DNA of 64,000 bases from assembly GCA_903910555.1 (NCBI GenBank), contig CAIVZZ010000006.1, forward strand, positions 62,001 through 126,000, written 5' to 3'. A model generated the notes under the pieces. The model searched no databases, was not told where the DNA came from, and worked only from the letters and a program-made list of their open reading frames with translations. This DNA is from an uncultured Gemmatimonadota bacterium. Lineage in GTDB: Bacteria; Gemmatimonadota; Gemmatimonadetes; Gemmatimonadales; Gemmatimonadaceae. The position numbers and the translations under genes are program-made. Shown here one piece after another: positions 63,019 through 64,000 of this stretch (position 1 is the stretch's first letter; each line of letters opens with the position of its first letter).

Positions 63019-63999
63019 CTAGCGCTTCCAGCTCCCGCCTAACGCCTTGTACAACTGCACCGCCGAAGTCAGTTGCTGTAGCTGAGCCTGACTCAACGCC
63101 AGCTCCGCCGCGAACAGATTCCGCTGCGCGTCGAGTACATCCAGATAACTCGCGACGCCGGACGAATACCGGAGTTCCGCCAGTTCCAGCGCGTGCCGCA
63201 GCGCCTCAGCTTGCGTTGCCTGCGCCGCCATCTCGTCGCGCGATGTCTTCACGCCCACGAGCGCATCGTTCGCGTCGCGCAGCGCGCTCAATGCGGCATT
63301 TTCATATCCGGCTCTGGCCTGATCGGCGCGTGCACGCGCCGCCGCAGTCTCGTCCGCTCCACGCGAAAACGCCGAGAGCGGGAAAGAAAAGCCGGCCGAC
63401 AGCGCGTACACCGTCGTTCCCGGTGAGTACAACTGCGAAGGCTGCGGCGCCTGACTTCCGTACGATCCGGTGATCGATATCGTCGGAAGATTCGACGCGA
63501 TCGTCGCGCCAATCCGCGCGGTCGCGGCCGCAAAAGCGCGTTCGGCCTGCTGCACATCGGGCCGATGCGCCAGAAGCGATGCGCTCAGCGTATCCGGCAC
63601 GCGCAGCGCGCTCACCGCCGCGGCGAGCGATCCGTGCCTTTCGATCATCGCCGGCGACTGCCCGAGCAGGACGCTGAGATTGTGCTCCGTGATCGCGGTC
63701 TGCCGTTCGACCTGGGCCAGCGTCACCGCCGGCGCCGCGACCTGCGCTTCGAACTGCCGCACGTCGAGCTCCGAAATTACGCCGCTCGCATACCGCTGCC
63801 GCGCGAGGTCGAGCGTCGCCCGCCGCGACGTCAGCGTGCGAACCGCGATCGCGCGCTCCTGGTCGAGCTCGAGCAACTGGAGATATCCGGTCGCGACATC
63901 GCTCACCAACGAGAGCACGACGGCTTTTTCAGCCGCATCCCACGACGCGGCGTCCGCGCTCGCCGCTTCGTACCCGCGGCGCAACCGGCCCCAGAAGTC
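63019..63999 (-). CDS. RND efflux outer-membrane factor (OprM/NodT type), C-terminal part
   Basis: The frame is open to the window edge, so the N-terminal part is outside. Some 326 residues of the outer-membrane factor fold are visible: [68 protein letters not shown], the conserved [40 protein letters not shown] and [37 protein letters not shown] near the end. These proteins form the trimeric TolC-like channel for RND pumps. The pump and adaptor should be upstream, beyond the window. Likely a lipoprotein, but the N-terminus is not seen. Confidence 0.9.
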   Translation of the reverse strand, partial: [326 protein letters not shown]

Positions 64000-64000
64000 G

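Overview
The window looks like a chromosomal segment of a GC-rich, Gram-negative-type, respiring soil or sediment bacterium. The best guess is Gemmatimonadota, with Acidobacteriota as the main alternative. The clues are an ADOP-type permease paired with a PadR regulator, many TPR and carboxypeptidase-regulatory-domain proteins, Sec, Tat and lipoprotein signals, a TonB receptor, an Omp85-like barrel, RND and MATE efflux genes, and an EF-P carrying a PGNLR loop. This is inferred from protein character only; there is no rRNA in the window.

Layout. 1-9.8 kb: the tail of a TPR regulator, a MATE exporter, a diglucosyl/galactosyl-glycerol-type glycosyltransferase, a CocE-like hydrolase, a Phd/VapC toxin-antitoxin pair and a PadR-ADOP permease pair. 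9.8-16.7 kb, minus strand: a four-gene unit built around a membrane-anchored cytochrome with nine CXXCH motifs, preceded by a tightly coupled pair of unrecognised genes. 16.8-24.3 kb: an amino-acid permease, two amidases, a monooxygenase-fold protein, a cyclase-fold protein with CXXCH, and a GGDEF cyclase. 24.3-27.6 kb: a HEAT-repeat gene interrupted by an in-frame TAG, then an HD-GYP protein with a related N-terminal domain. 27.6-31.1 kb: palindromic spacers, a sigma54-type pilin gene, a cytochrome c, an MFS exporter and a GDT1-family cation transporter. 31.3-36.2 kb: a sulfur-oxidation unit (TsdA-like diheme cytochrome, SoxC, SoxD) continuing into an ABC-2 transporter. 36.2-51.8 kb: a TonB receptor behind a Pho-box-like repeat, an outer-membrane protein, a patatin-Omp85 protein, ManC, ApaG, an Ig-domain metalloprotease, a TPR protein and a YbbA/YbbP/TesA-type cluster.

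52.1-57.6 kb holds a tricorn-like S41 protease followed by a complete 2215-bp IS1/IS1595-like transposon. It has 17-bp perfect inverted repeats, an 8-bp target duplication, three small passenger genes and a long-variable-arm tRNA-like gene. Next come efp and a cluster of seven tRNA genes (His, Trp, Glu, Glu, Asp, Leu, Thr). The last 5 kb has a PAS-like/zinc-ribbon-like protein, a plug-only TonB-type protein, a ferritin-like gene with an internally deleted paralogue, and the end of an RND outer-membrane factor.

Five intergenic spacers (27.6, 29.2, 38.5, 51.8 and 55.3 kb) are filled by long nested inverted repeats that share architecture but not sequence. These, the tRNA-carrying transposon, the unrecognised pair at 14.4-16.7 kb and the nonaheme operon are the least explained parts of the window.
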